64,000 bases of DNA, taken from assembly GCA_033398695.1 (NCBI GenBank), contig CM065814.1:100504501-100568500 (forward strand), read 5' to 3'. The notes under the pieces are model-generated. The model searched no databases, was not told where the DNA came from, and was given only the letters and a program-made list of their open reading frames with translations. The translations under genes were made by a program, and so were the position numbers. Position 1 is the first letter of the stretch. The number at the start of each line of letters is the position of its first letter. This document shows positions 22,414-34,835 of this stretch, in pieces. This DNA is from Orobanche coerulescens (Eukaryota > Streptophyta > Magnoliopsida > Lamiales > Orobanchaceae).

Positions 22414-23335
22414 TGTAACACCCCCGATATATTCAGGAATATTACAGCGCCGTAAATCCTTTACATAAGGATTTACAAGGCTGGAGAATTGAACAGGCAT
22501 TAAAAAGTACTAACGAATGGAAATGACGGGATTACGGTACAACAGTTCTGACCCAATACAGAAATAGTACAATTGTTCAACAGAACTCAATAATAAATCA
22601 CCAAATTCAAATCATCACAAATGACTTCGTACTCGAGTACTTATTGAAATAACGAGTAAACAACAGATAAATAAACCCGGTCGGGACATCACTCTGCACC
22701 CTTGTCGTCATACAGTTCCAGTGGTTGTTTCCCCGCTCTCCTGGATCCTGAACACAAATAAAATGTTCACCCCCGAAGGGGTTAACACAACGATGCTAGT
22801 ACAAGTACCACAACATATTATTCATATCTCACGAAGAATAATAACATAAACGACAAAGTACCAACGAGTCTTCTCCTACGAGAAACTCAAACATAACATA
22901 CACAACTGATAATCACAACATGATATCATAACATACACATGGTAATTCCATCGATCCAGCGTTCACTGCCTAGAACCCACGATGATCCCGTCAGACCAAC
23001 CCGTGGTGGAAAAACCCGTCCGATGATCCGGTATGCGCTAGCATAGATCCCCGATGATCGTCGGACCAACACGAGGTGGACATACAACAACGACATACAT
23101 GCACGACAATATGTATAACAACAATACATAAAACAAATAAAGTACTTGCCTCGATTTGAAGACAATAACAACACTTCCACGAAAATGAACACTCGAAGAT
23201 CGTCCTCCTCAATCAATCACGTAACGAGACCAAACCTTAACAAAATAAATGATATAGGATTTATCTCACGTCGTATAAATGTTTAACAATTCGATTCACG
23301 GCCAAAAGTTCATAAAATGCAATCTGCCCGAACTG

Positions 23336-23560
23336 CTTAGCGCACGCTAAGTACTCTGTGTAGCGTGCGTTAAGTCTGCCCGATAGCGCACGCAAACAAC
23401 AAAGACTAGCGTACGCTAACTAGGCATGGTCAGTACTTCACTGACCAGCTAACTGACTCGTCTGATGGTCTAGCGTACGTTACGTACCAAACGTAGCGCA
23501 CGCTAACTCGTGCTCGATAGCGCACGTTAAACTTCATAGCATAGCGTGCGCTATCTATGC
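23336..23560. repeat. Second cluster of TAGCGCACGCTAA-type words in LTR 1
   Basis: Eight copies (TTAGCGCACGCTAA, TAGCGTGCGTTAA, TAGCGTACGCTAA and so on). It lies downstream of the TATA box in transcript orientation, thus in the probable R/U5 part. The other LTR has the same at about 30615-30830. Confidence 0.8.
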
Positions 23561-24409
23561 ATGGCGGATTCTTTGGCGGCGATGCTGTTCTTGCCATGAT
23601 CGAAACAATGAAATCTTGCGTGATAATTCATGTTACTTCCATGAATACCATGTTCATACCCTTATGAATGATTTTACGGATAAAGACAACTTCGGATTCA
23701 AGGATATGCATACCAATTTAAAACCATATTCCATTCCGACTTCAAATCTTCATATGACAATTCGAAAAACTTAACGGTTGATATCAACACCTCTATATCA
23801 ATCCCTATTATCATGCTGAAGTTGTTAAACGTTCTATCTATACTAGATAAATCCTTCCATGATCAAACCTTTAGATTTATCTAACAATAAGGATGTTAAC
23901 GTCTAGTCCAAGATTACTATGAAATCATCTATTAGATTCGGTTTACCAATGATAGAAGCTTCTCTTCACATATTCAGTGTAATAAGATTCGAATCATGAT
24001 GATTATAATCAAGGTATTTAAGGCTTATACATCTCACTATTCCAAACATGATATACTTGGATAATTCATCTATGAAAATCCATATCTTGTTAACATGATC
24101 ATCCAAATCGTTAGAATCCAACTCTTAGTCTTGAGATAGATTGAACATACCTTAATATGATGAAAATCACTGAACCGTAGGGTAGAATCCAACTCCGGTT
24201 GGTTGTATGCCACTCCAAGGTGCTATTCCACTTCCATGAACATTCCCAAGTGATAACCAATATTCAAACACCAACAAGGTATGTTCTAAGTGTATAGGAG
24301 TATTATTACAGCTCTCTGAACTCTCAAGGATGAAGAATGGGCGAAAGAAATGAAAGTCAAAACGGTTGTTGTCCCATTTATAATATTCTGCATTATTAAC
24401 AAGTTAGTG

Positions 24410-24635
24410 CACGCTACTAAGCATTCCTTAGCGTGCGCTAATAATGGTTGACTTCAGATTTGTCCGGGTGCGTCCGCGGGAATCTTATCCGGACCCATGT
24501 CCCGGCTGGCGCATGTGTTAGCCGTCCCGCTCAATAATTGAGTTCTTAGCGCACGCAACTCCTATCTTCATAGCGTGCGCTAATAATGGCCCGATAGCGC
24601 GCGTTAAGATACATTCTTAGCGTGCGCTATCACGA
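24410..24635. promoter_or_regulatory. U3 cluster of TAGCGCACGCTAA-type words, upstream of the TATA box
   Basis: Six copies, among them TTAGCGTGCGCTAA twice and TAGCGCGCGTTAA, ending about 25 bp before the TATA at 24377-24384 in transcript orientation. Equivalent copies lie at about 31680-31910 in the other LTR. Confidence 0.8.
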
Positions 24636-24819
24636 GGTTGCATGAGCAATTTTGCATGTTTCTATACTTATGTACAATGATGTCAATGCACGAAATATCA
24701 TACTCCAATAATCAAAACCACCAATCCGAATAATACATGGTTTGAATACAGATGAAATACACCGTAATAAATCCGGATATTACATACTCTCCTACTAAAA
24801 AGGAGTTTCGTCCCGAAAC

Positions 24820-26486
24820 TCAAGACGAAAATAACTCGGGATATCTAGACTTCATATCAGCTTCCATTTCCCAGGTGGCTTCTTCCATTCCGTGACGTGA
24901 CCACTGAACTTTAACCAAAGCGATTGGTTTGTTCCTCAGCTGCTTAACTCGACTCTCGAGTATCTTGACCGGTCTTTCTTCAAACGTCCCATCCTGTGCG
25001 ACTTCGATCTCGCCGAAATCAATGATATGACTGGGATCTGGTATATACCTCCGTAACTGGGATACGTGGAACATGTTATGAACATGGCACAATGACGGCG
25101 GCAATGCCAATATGTATGCCAACTCCCCAACTCTCTCGAGGATCTCAAATGGTCCGATATATCTCAGACTCAGCTTTCCTTTCCTTCCGAAACGAAAGAT
25201 TCCCCGAGTAGGAGAAACCTTCAAAAGTACATGGTCTCCAGTATTGAACTCCAATGGGCGACGACGTACGTCCGCATAGTATTTCTGGCGACTCTGGGCG
25301 GTCAACAGCCTTTCACGAATCAAGGCTATCTTCTATCGAGTCTGCACGATCAACTCTGGTTCTGTTCCCATCAAGTCTGACGAATCGTCCCAGCATAGGG
25401 GCGACCTGCACCTCCTCCCGTATAATGCCTCAAACGGTGCCATCTTAATGGAAGCATGCCAACTATTGTTGTAGGTAAATTCAATCAACGGTAGGTGAAC
25501 TTCCCAATCGTTTGACCAATCTAAGGCACAGGCCCTCAGCATGTCTTCCACCGTTTGTATAGTTCTCTCAGATTGTCCGTCAGTCTGCGGGTGATAAGCC
25601 GTGCTGAAGTTCAATTCGGTCCCCAAGGCCTTATGAACTGCTTTCCAAAAGTGAGACACAAAACGGCCGTCTCGATCAGAAACAATGGTCTTCGGCGTAC
25701 CATGCAATCGAACTATCTCCGAAATAAATACTCGTGCCAACCTCTCTGGTCCCCACGTATCCTTAATGCCTAGAAAATGAGCCGATTTGGTTAAACGATC
25801 AACTATCACCCAAATCATGTTCATTCCTGTCCTGGTTTTCGGCATATTAGTGATAAAGTCCATCGATACGTCCTCCCACTTCCATTCAGGAATCGGGAGC
25901 GGCTTCAACATTCCAGCAGGCCGTTGATGCTCGATCTTAACCTGCTGACAAGTCAAGCATTTCGAAACATAGTCCGCTACGTCTTTCTTCATGTTGCCCC
26001 ACCAGAAATTCTGCTTCAAGTCCTTATACATTTTACTGGTGCCCGGGTGGATAGAATAGGGCAAACTATGAGCTTCCTTCATAATCGTCTGTTTCAGAAC
26101 ATCAACATCGGGAACGCAGAGTCGGTTATGAAATCTCAAAACTCCATCGTCATGAATTATGAATCCGGGGGCCTTTCCTTTGATCACTTCATCATGTAAC
26201 CGAATCATGAGAGGACCATCTGCCTGTCTAGATTTGATTTCTTCGGTTAAAGATGAAGTTATCTCCATCACGCACAGTTGTCCTTGGACTCTTTGTAACC
26301 ACACTTCAATCCCTTCACGAATCATCTCTCGTGGAAGGCTAAGTTGGGATGTCAGCGTCTCCAGCATCTGAATAGAGACAGGCTTGCGGCTAAGTGCATC
26401 GGCCACTACATTCGCTTTGCCTGGATGATATAAAATCTCCAAGTCGTAGTCCTTAATCAGTTCCAACCATCTTCTTTGCCGCATGT
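24820..26486 (-). pseudogene. Gypsy element 1 integrase with chromodomain-like end
   Basis: 26484-25333: end of RNase H ([18 protein letters not shown]), the zinc-binding H2C2 region (HPGTSKMYKDLKQNFWWGN; CLTCQQVK) and the catalytic core with the Asp residues in VSMDFITNMPKT and TIVSDRDGRF, and the Glu region HPQTDGQSERTIQTVEDML. An in-frame TAG at 25333-25335 follows. The same frame then continues at 25323-24820 with the GPF region (LRYIGPFEILERVGELAYIL) and a C-terminal ALVKVQWSRHGMEEATWE, a chromodomain-like end. One nonsense codon is therefore the only break across the integrase itself. Confidence 0.9.
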
Positions 26487-27752
26487 TTAATTCTTTACAT
26501 TGAATATGTACTTGAGACTCTTGTGATCCGTAAAGATCTGACAGTGAGTCCCGTACAGATAATGCCTCCAGATCTTCAAAGCAAAAACTACTGCTGCAAG
26601 CTCCAAATCATGTGTTGGGTAATTCACTTCATAAGGTTTCAGCTGTCGTGACGCATAAGCGATCACCTTATCATTCTGCATCAATACGCACCCAAGTCCT
26701 TGGTTCGAAGCATCACTGTAAACTATAAATCCTCCAGTTCCCTGCGGAAGTGATAGAATCGGTGCCGTCGTCAATCTCTTCTTCAATTCATCAAAGCTAA
26801 TCTGACACAACTCATTCCACTCAAACTTTTGAGTTTTCTGCAGGAGTCGAGTAAGTGGGCGGGAGACTTTAGAAAACCCTTCCACGAATCGACGATAGTA
26901 TCCAGCAAGTCCCAAAAAGCTTCGGACCTCTTTCACGTTCTTTGGAGGCTCCCAATCCATAATTGCTTCGATCTTCTGAGGATCTACTCGGACTCCTTCA
27001 GCTGACACCACATGGCCGAGGAACATTACTTCCTTTAGCCAGAATTCACACTTAGAAAGTTTGGCGTACAATTGTTCGTTTCTCAAAAGTTCCAATACAA
27101 TCCGCAAATGCTGCGCATGTTCTTCCGGACTCTTAGAATACACCAGAATGTCTTCAATAAACACGACCACAAATTTATCCAAAATTCAATGAACACACGG
27201 TAAATCAATTGCATAAATACAAAGTGCGTTAGTGAGACCAAACGGCATCACTACAAACTCATAATGTCCGTAGCGAGTTACGACGGCCGACTTGAACATC
27301 GATTCCTTAATCCTCAGCTGATGATATCCTGATCTCAGATCGATTTTAGAAAATACTGTTGCCCCTTGCAGCTGGTCAAACAGATCATCAATCCGTGGCA
27401 ACGGATACTTGTTCTTAATTGTCATCTTGTTCAGCTCCCGATAGTCAATACACAGTCGAAGCGATCCATCCTTCTTTCGGACGAAAAGAACTGGCGCTCC
27501 CCAAGGTGAAACGCTTGGCTGAATATAGCCCTTGTACAGTAACTCCTCCAGCTGCTTCTTTAGTTCGTACATCTCGGTAGGTGCCATACGATACGGCGCC
27601 TTGGAAATCGGTGTAGCTCCGGGTTCCAGCTCAATGGTAAATTCCACATCCCTTCGTGGAGGTAGTCCAGGTAACTCGTCAGGAAATACATCTGGAAATT
27701 CGTTCACAACAGGAATGGATGAAAGTTCCACAATTTCGTCTTCTTTCTTCAT
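26487..27752 (-). pseudogene. Gypsy element 1 reverse transcriptase and RNase H, frameshifted
   Basis: 27752-27186 covers the N-terminal RT ([42 protein letters not shown]) and ends after a 1-2 base loss. 27182-26487 continues in another frame: [17 protein letters not shown], then [14 protein letters not shown], then RNase H ([26 protein letters not shown]). A second frameshift near 26487 leads into the integrase frame. The catalytic motif reads FIED where the family has F-I/V-D-D; if the base is right, the first catalytic Asp is lost. Confidence 0.9.
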
Positions 27753-27754
27753 TG

Positions 27755-28100
27755 CGTAACACGATTGCAGATCTGACCTTGTTTCAACAATTTGTGACTT
27801 TCATTGCCTTGATCAATTTTCTGAGCTTCCCGGTTTCCATCCTCAAACGAATCTCGGAACCATCGTCGCGATCGTGAGATATTCCTCCTTTGGTAGTTCA
27901 CAATTGCTCCATATCGATTAAGCCAATCGTCTCCGAGTATCAGGTCGTCTCCTTGCATTTCTATCACGATCGATTTGAGAGCCACTCTCTGCCTCCAAAT
28001 GATACAGAAAATTTCTAGTTTCTAAATTTCCGACAATCCTCTCTCCACTCGGTAAACCAACAACATAAGGTTCACAAGCATGAAAACCGAAATATTCAAA
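27755..28100 (-). pseudogene. Gypsy element 1 aspartic protease region, disrupted
   Basis: The active-site region VLFDT (end of the 28105 frame) is immediately followed by frame disruption. The flap and later protease region appear as ACEPYVVGLPSGERIVGN at about 28078-28030 and GDDLILGDDWLNRYGAIVNY at about 27950-27890. The pieces are in different frames. Confidence 0.7.
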
Positions 28101-28104
28101 CGAT

Positions 28105-29456
28105 TTACACAAGACAAAGATATGATAGAATGTGTAGCTCTGTATCGAATAAAACGCTAGCCCGGTGGGAAAGGATCTGGGCGATTGCACGATGCGGCAA
28201 AGACATCTTGATCTTGTCCTCGTCATATAAATGCAGGCGTGGGGGAGCAGATCCGGCACTCGATGTCCCCTTTCGGTCCCATTGTCCTCTGCCTCGCCCG
28301 CGGCCAAAATTCTGAGGCATCTGAACACTTTGCTGCGTCTGTGGAATACTGGCCTCCTTCTGGACTGGCTGTGGTGTACGGGCTCTAAAAGACTTTGCAG
28401 CCTCTTCACAAAACACCGCCCGATGTCCCTCTCGTCCACAATCAAAACAAGTCACGACAGGAAGGGGGCAATTCCGTCGATAGTGCCCCGTCTGGGCGCA
28501 GTTAAAGCATTTCCTGGTAACATCAGTAATAGTCGATGTCGCTCCGAAGTTCTTTCCGCTCCTAACTGGGTGCGGAGGTTTCTTGAAAGAGTGAAAAGAT
28601 GACTGGGCCTTATGGGGCCCGCTGTTCTTGTGCTCTGTAAAAGTACCAGAGACTTTCTGTTTCTTAGATTCCGAAAATTTCTCCATGGCGGCTTCCTTGA
28701 TTTCGTACGCCAATGCCTTATCTTGGTATTGACGGAGTGTGGTACATTCAAATCCGGACATGTACCTCTGGATTTCTGGTTTCATCCTCATATCGAAATG
28801 GATCATCATTTCTGCATCTGTTCTGATCAGATGTCGAACAAATGCCAGCTGCTGGTTAAACGTCTTAATCGCCTGGGATATTGGCACATCAGAAGGCTGA
28901 GCGGAGAAAAGGTCCCGAACTTTGGCTTCCCTCACAGGACGAGGGCAATATTGAGCTTCCATCATCATTCTAAACTCTGTCCAATCAGCATCATGGTCTA
29001 CAGGCCGGATGGCTTCCCACTATTCGGACGCTTCCCCTATCAGAAAATATTGAGCGATATAGGCTCTCCTATTGCAGGCGATTAATTACAAAGATTTTCT
29101 CCAGTTCTTTCAACCAATGATCCTGTGGGAGTCTCGTAAATACCGTCGAATTTGGGTGGTTGCATCTTCGCCACCTCTTGCGGCCACTAGTCACCTCGAT
29201 TTCCCATGTCCGGGATTCCTTGCCGTCTCTCTCCCTGCCGTAGTCCCACCGCCACTTGCATTCGGTCCACGACACAGGCGGCCAGTCATCTGGTTCACCA
29301 CTTGACGAAGGATCTCCAGTACAGCAGGATCGGTTCATTATTAATAGATTATTGCGGCTCTTTGAGCTATGGCTCGGTTAGAGGGCGACGCTTCCCTTTC
29401 GGCATTTCTCCGTCGCGTCCACGACCGCGACCACGTCCACGTCGGCCTCTCAACAT
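28105..29456 (-). pseudogene. Gypsy element 1 gag
   Basis: Starts at the ATG 29456 (MLRGRRGRGRGRGRDGEMPK), soon interrupted. 29338-29069 and 28968-28105 carry the capsid and nucleocapsid: AIKTFNQQLAFVRHL and RYMSGFECTTLRQYQDKALA, then two CCHC zinc knuckles, CFNCAQTGHYRRNC and CFDCGREGHRAVFC. Gag would build the virus-like particle and bind element RNA. The frame changes show this copy is damaged near its N-terminus. Confidence 0.85.
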
Positions 29457-29689
29457 CAGAAGCATAAATACTCAATATACAGGAAACAACATCGTTCTAA
29501 TATTCGAGTATAAAGAGACACAACATGTAAAGAACAAGATAGAGTTTAGGAACTTACAACCACTGTTCGCATGAAGACGTAGGCAGTGCAGTGATGTCAT
29601 TCACGGCCGGTTACCCCAAAAGACATAAATGACCCCTATTTTAATCCAACGGCCAAGATATCCATAATCTTAACTCTGATACCATATTC

Positions 29690-32059
29690 TGTAACACCCC
29701 CGATATATTCAGGAATATTACAGCGCCGTAAATCCTTTACATAAGGATTTACAAGGCTGGAGAATTGAACAGGCATTAAAAAGTACTAACGAATGGAAAT
29801 GACGGGATTACGGTACAACAGTTCTGACCCAATACAGAAATAATACAATTGTTCAACAGAACTCAATAATACATCACCAAATTCAAATCATCACAAATGA
29901 CTTCGTACTCGAGTACTTATTGAAATAACGAGTAAACAACAGATAAATAAACCCGGTCGGGACATCACTCTGCACCCTCTTCGTCATACAGTTCCAGTGG
30001 TTGTTTCCCCGCTCTCCTGGATCCTGAACACAAACAAAATGTTCACCCCCGAAGGAGTTAGCACAACGATGCTAGTACAAGTACCACAACATATTATTCA
30101 TATCTCACGAAGAATAATAACATAAACGACAAAGTACCAACGAGTCTTCTCCTACGAGAAACTCAAACATAACATACACAACTGATAATCACAACATGAT
30201 ATCATAACATACACATGGTAATTCCATCGATCCAAAGATTCATCGCCTAGAACCCACGATGATCCCGTCGGACCAACCCGTGGTGGAAAAACCCGTCCGA
30301 TGATCCGGTATGCGCTAGCATAGATCCCCCGATGATCCCGTCGGACCAACACGAGGTGGACATACAACAACGACATACATGCACGACAATATGTATAACA
30401 ACAATACATAAAACAAATAAAGTACTTGCCTCGATTTGAAGACAATAACAACACTTCCACGAAAATGAACACTCGAAGATCGTCCTCCTCAATCAATCAC
30501 GTAACGAGACCAAACCTTAACAAAAGAAATGATATAGGATTTATCTCACGTCGTATAAATATTTAACAATTCGATTCACGGCCAAAAGTTCATAAAATGC
30601 AATCTGCTCGAACTGCTTAGCGCACGCTAAGTACTCTGTGTAGCGTGCGTTAAGTCTGCCCGATAGCGCACGCAAACAACAAAGACTAGCGTACGCTAAC
30701 TAGGCATGGTCGATTTCACCGACGGCCCAATGACTTCGTCGATGGTCTAGCGTACGTTACGTACCAAATGTAGCGCACGCTAACTCGTGCTCGATAGCGC
30801 ACGTTAAACTTCATAGCATAGCGTGCGCTATCTATGCATGGCGATTTCTTTGGCGAAAGCTATTCTTGCCATGATCGAAACAATGAAATCTTGCGTGATA
30901 ATTCATGTTACTTCCATGAATACCATGTTCATACCCTTATGAATGATTTTACGGATAAAGACAACTTTGGATTCAAGGATATGCATACCAATTTAAAACC
31001 ATATTCCATTCCGACTTCAAATCTTCATACGACAATTCGAAAAACTTAACGGTTGATATCAACACCTCTATATCAATCCCTATTATCATGCTGAAGTTGT
31101 TAAACGTTCTATCTATACTAGATAAATCCTTCCATGATCAAACCTTTAGATTTATCTAACAATAAGGATGTTAACGTCTAGTCCAAGATTACTATGAAAT
31201 CATCTATTAGATTCGGTTTACCAATGATAGAAGCTTCTCTTCACATATTCAGTGTAATAAGATTCGAATCATGATGATTATAATCAAGGTATTTAAGGCT
31301 TATACATCTGACTATTCCAAACATGATATAATTAGATAATTCATCTATGAAAATCCATATCTTGTTAACATGATCATCCAAATCGTTATAATCCAACTCT
31401 CAGTCTTGAGATAGATTGAACATACCTTAATATGATGAAAATCACTGAACCGTAGGGTAGAATCCAACTCCGGTTGGTTGTATGCCACTCCAAGGTGCTA
31501 TTCCACTTCCATGAACATTCCCAAGTGATAACCAATATTCAAACACCAACAAGGTGTGTTCTAAGTGTATAGGAATATTATTACAGCTCTCTGAACTCTC
31601 AAGGATGAAGAATGGGCGAAAGAAATGAAAGCCAAAACGGTTGTTGTCCCATTTATAATATTCTGCATTATTAACAAGTTAGCGCACGCTACTAAGCATT
31701 CCTTAGCGTGCGCTAATAATGGTTGACTTCAGATTTGTCCGGGTGCGTCCGCGGGAATCTTATCCGGACCTATGTCCCGGCTGGCGCATGTGTTAGCCGT
31801 CCCGCTCAATAATTGAGTTCTTAGCGCACGCAACTCCTATCTTCATAGCGTGCGCTAATAATGGCCCGATAGCGCGCGTTAAGATACATTCTTAGCGTGC
31901 GCTATCACGAGGTTGCATGAGCAATTTTGCATGTTTCTATACTTATGTACAATGATGTCAATGCACGAAATATTATACTCCAATAATCAAAACCACCAAT
32001 CCGAATAATACATGGTTTGAATACAGATGAAATACACCGTAATAAATCCGGATATTACA
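29690..32059 (-). repeat. 5' LTR of Gypsy element 1
   Basis: 2370 bp. TATA on the minus strand at about 31652-31659. The primer site lies just outside at about 29668-29685 (minus strand TGGTATCAGAGTTAAG). Confidence 0.95.
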
Positions 32060-32064
32060 CATGA
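32060..32064. repeat. Target site duplication CATGA (right)
   Basis: Partner of 22409-22413. Confidence 0.95.
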
Positions 32065-33227
32065 AACATTAGATCATCTTCTGAGTTCTTCCTAATGTAA
32101 TTATGTAATGTAAATGCAGCCATAATAACATCAATTTGAGTCTCCACACTGTACTTCGGCATTTGACCCAATATCTTCCATCTTTTCTTCAACACACCAA
32201 ATGATCTTTCGATGCAGCTTCTAAGTGATGAATGTGAATTGTTAAATGCTTCTTGTCCATTACATGGTTGTTCTCGCTCAAATTGAGACTTGTGATATCT
32301 TGTATTTGGGTAAGGGACCAAGTATCCGTCTTTTTCTGGATATCCTTTGTCAACCAAATAATACCTATTAGGTGGTGGCTTTGGGAAGTGCATTACTGGT
32401 GTATTGATTGCATGAAGAAAAACACGAGTATCATGAGCTGACCCTGACCACCCCACTGAAATGAATGTGAAACACATATTAAAGTCACAACTCGTCATGA
32501 CATTAAAGGTGGGTATCCCCTTTCGTCCTCTATAGGGCAACTGATCTGCCTCAGGAATACAAGCACTTATATGTGTACCATCAATACATCCAATACAATC
32601 CTACACGATTGAATTAAGAATAATATAAGAATACTAGTAAAAGAAGTATACAAATAGTGCATAATTTGTATTCAAACAGAAATACATGATAATAACGAAT
32701 TCAGTACCTTAAAGTAGAGCATGTATCTATCATCGTTTGAAATTTGAGGGGGTATAAATTGAAAAGTTGGATCTGATGGCTTTATGATGTCACGTGCCAG
32801 ACATATAACCTTGGCTTCTACCACTAATTGCTTCAAGAACATCATGAAATGCTCGGCTAATAGTACCACCGGAACGTTGAAAGCGCTCACCAACATCTCG
32901 ATTAGAAATACCTAGCGCAAGGGTATATACAAAGATACCAACTTTCTCAACAACAGACATGTTATAACTTGTTTTTAAACCGTATTTAAATTGAAGTTCT
33001 TCACACAACTGTCCAAACACTCTTGCCTCCATCCTAAAAGCATTTACACATCGAATGGGATGTCCTTTCAAGACCTCTCTTATCCAATTTTCTCCACTTT
33101 GAAGTGATATCATGCATGGTTTTTTGTAGATATACTTATAAAAGTATGTAGCTATAACACTTCCAGTACATATTTCCATAATCCAAAATAATTTACGCCT
33201 TTTCTTTATTCTTCTTTTGATGTCCAT
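32060..33227 (-). pseudogene. PIF/Harbinger transposase, two exons, cut by Gypsy element 1
   Basis: Exon 1 33227-32708 (ATG at 33227) and exon 2 from 32600, with a GTAC donor and a GTGTAG acceptor. HARBI1-like DDE domain: first Asp in CIGCIDGTHISACIPEAD, second in YYLVDKGYPEKDGYLVPY, Glu in CIERSFGVLKKRWKIL. The helix-turn-helix part is in exon 1 (VGIFVYTLALGISNRDVGER). One frameshift near 32810 in exon 1, and the 3' coding end is interrupted at 32060 by the Gypsy element, so translation would stop within the LTR. The remaining tail is at 22263-22408. Confidence 0.88.
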
Positions 33228-33437
33228 AATGTATTTATTAGTTGTATATTAAAAACATGTCAGTTAATAAAACATATATATAATCTAAAAGATCATCATA
33301 ACTTATTCGTATAAGTAATTCAACCAACAAGGCAAGAAAATAAATGAATGTATGAGTTTAACAAATATATCAATCAAACCAAGCAACAAAAAGAAATCCA
33401 AACATATAGATAGATTAGAACTGAAAGAATAAGCAAT

Positions 33438-34612
33438 TTATTTATCTCGTGCATGCATGTATTCCAACCAAGCCACTCTGGAGATGTCATCATCCATGTT
33501 TATAAATATCTCTCGTCTAATGCCATCTTCAAGTAAATGCATCAATAAGCACCAAGATTCACTAGCCTTTTCCAAGTGACATTCAGCTATCATGCGGTTA
33601 ACAATATCCATGGCAATAGCTACAGTAGTACCTCCAAGACCATCCTAACTATTTGCAAAATCACCATTGGAACCACAATTTTTATTAGGGGAATTACAAT
33701 ATGATTTCATCAATTCTAATGCCTGACTACATGTATCTGTCAAACCAGCAATCTGACTAGATAACATAGCCGATCCAGCTGATTGTCTTCTTTTTCGCTT
33801 CACTTGTGTAGATTTGGTAGTTGTTGTTTTGGCTTTGGTGTTTTGGAGTGCAACCCCACCGATTTGGCTATGTGATTGGGTTCCACTACTGGTTTGGTTA
33901 TGCAATTGAGGATTGGTGGCATCTCTTAGGAAATCCCTAAAAAAGGAATCTTCTTGTGTTGTTAGTTCATCAGCCCGAGAAGAATAAGCAACATATTGTG
34001 AATAGACATCATCCACACCACTTGCATTATGGACACCATCTCCAGTTGACTCACCTTCCTCCACATTAACAACATTCACGCTAGAAGGATCCATACCTGG
34101 TGCTACAACATTCTCATCGGTCGCACGCTTACCTTCAAATATCTCATGATATAGCTCTTCCATACTAAAACTGAAGTCTTTATTGCGGAACCTTTTAGCA
34201 TCTTTGTTTTCCTACATAAAAATAATTAAACATGATAAGAATGATTGTATTATATTTATATCAAAGTAATTTATTAGCAAGTGCGAAGACTAACCATAAT
34301 TTTTCGCGTCCACCACTCATCTGAAGCTTCAATTTTCCCTGAAATTGGATCGCGTCCAAGTCCAGTTTCTCGCTGCAACAACGACTTCCAGATATACCAA
34401 TCTTTCTTCATTGTATCAAACTTATTCTTCACGACTTTTGAGGTACAATTTCGGTTAATTTTCTGGTTTAGCTCAATGGTGATTGATTTCCAGTTAAATG
34501 CCATTCCGCGCCCATTCTTTCTAATGAAGTTGATACAAATACTACACAAGATCTTCACATCATCATCTGACCATTTAAAAGTTCCTTCTCTTTTCTCATA
34601 ATTCGATGCCAT
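33438..34612 (-). pseudogene. PIF/Harbinger Myb/SANT-like protein (ORF1) with one in-frame stop
   Basis: Exon 1 34612-34295 (106 codons; MASNYEKREGTFKWSDDDVK) encodes a Myb/SANT-like trihelix with Trp residues (FNWKSITIELNQ, KKDWYIWKSLLQRETG). A GTTAGT donor and an ATGTAG acceptor lead to exon 2 from 34211, with Ser/Thr-rich and basic linker (KSTQVKRKRRQSAGSA). TAG at 33645-33647 ends the first open stretch (294 aa), but the same frame continues to TAA at 33438 with family-like sequence (GGTTVAIAMDIVNRMI; LLEDGIRREIF). So one nonsense mutation separates it from a full ORF1, or the protein is slightly shortened. These proteins assist PIF transposase in nuclear entry and end binding. Confidence 0.8.
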
Positions 34613-34835
34613 CTAATAACCAATATAACAACCCGCATATATTCATATAAAATTAAAAAAGCAGATGATATAATAGACTTAAGCTGAAAAAATAAAAACC
34701 AAGGAATTAATCATATTTCAAGTTAAACCACACTCTAGAAAACTTAAAACATATAGGGACAGACATTTTACACATTCAACGATGACGCTTACAAGCTAAG
34801 TCCTAATTTCAGATGCGTAATCTTTATCTATCATT

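Larger units (their letters stand above)
22414..24784 (-). repeat. 3' LTR of Gypsy element 1
   Basis: 2371 bp, nearly identical to 29690-32059. TATA on the minus strand at about 24377-24384 (TTATAAATGG). Confidence 0.95.
22414..32059 (-). mobile_element. Gypsy element 1 (Tekay-like), young but coding-damaged
   Basis: 9646 bp. LTRs 22414-24784 and 29690-32059 start TGTAACACCC and end GGATATTACA (plus strand); target duplication CATGA is perfect. Minus orientation: the primer site TGGTATCAGAGTTAAG (initiator-Met type) follows the 5' LTR at 29690, and a purine-rich tract precedes the 3' LTR at 24785. Domain order is gag with two zinc knuckles, protease, RT, RNase H, integrase, and a C-terminal chromodomain-like end, as in Tekay/Del chromoviruses. 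LTRs differ at few positions by eye, suggesting recent insertion, yet there are frameshifts and a stop in pol. Confidence 0.95.

Noticed and set aside
22926..23216. Cys/Tyr-rich ORFs in both LTRs of Gypsy 1 (also 30152-30496)
   Set aside because: Inside LTRs; frames differ between copies because of small indels, so not conserved as protein.
22414..32059. Endogenous pararetrovirus
   Set aside because: Integrase, LTRs and target duplications are present and no movement or coat protein is seen; this is a Gypsy retrotransposon.
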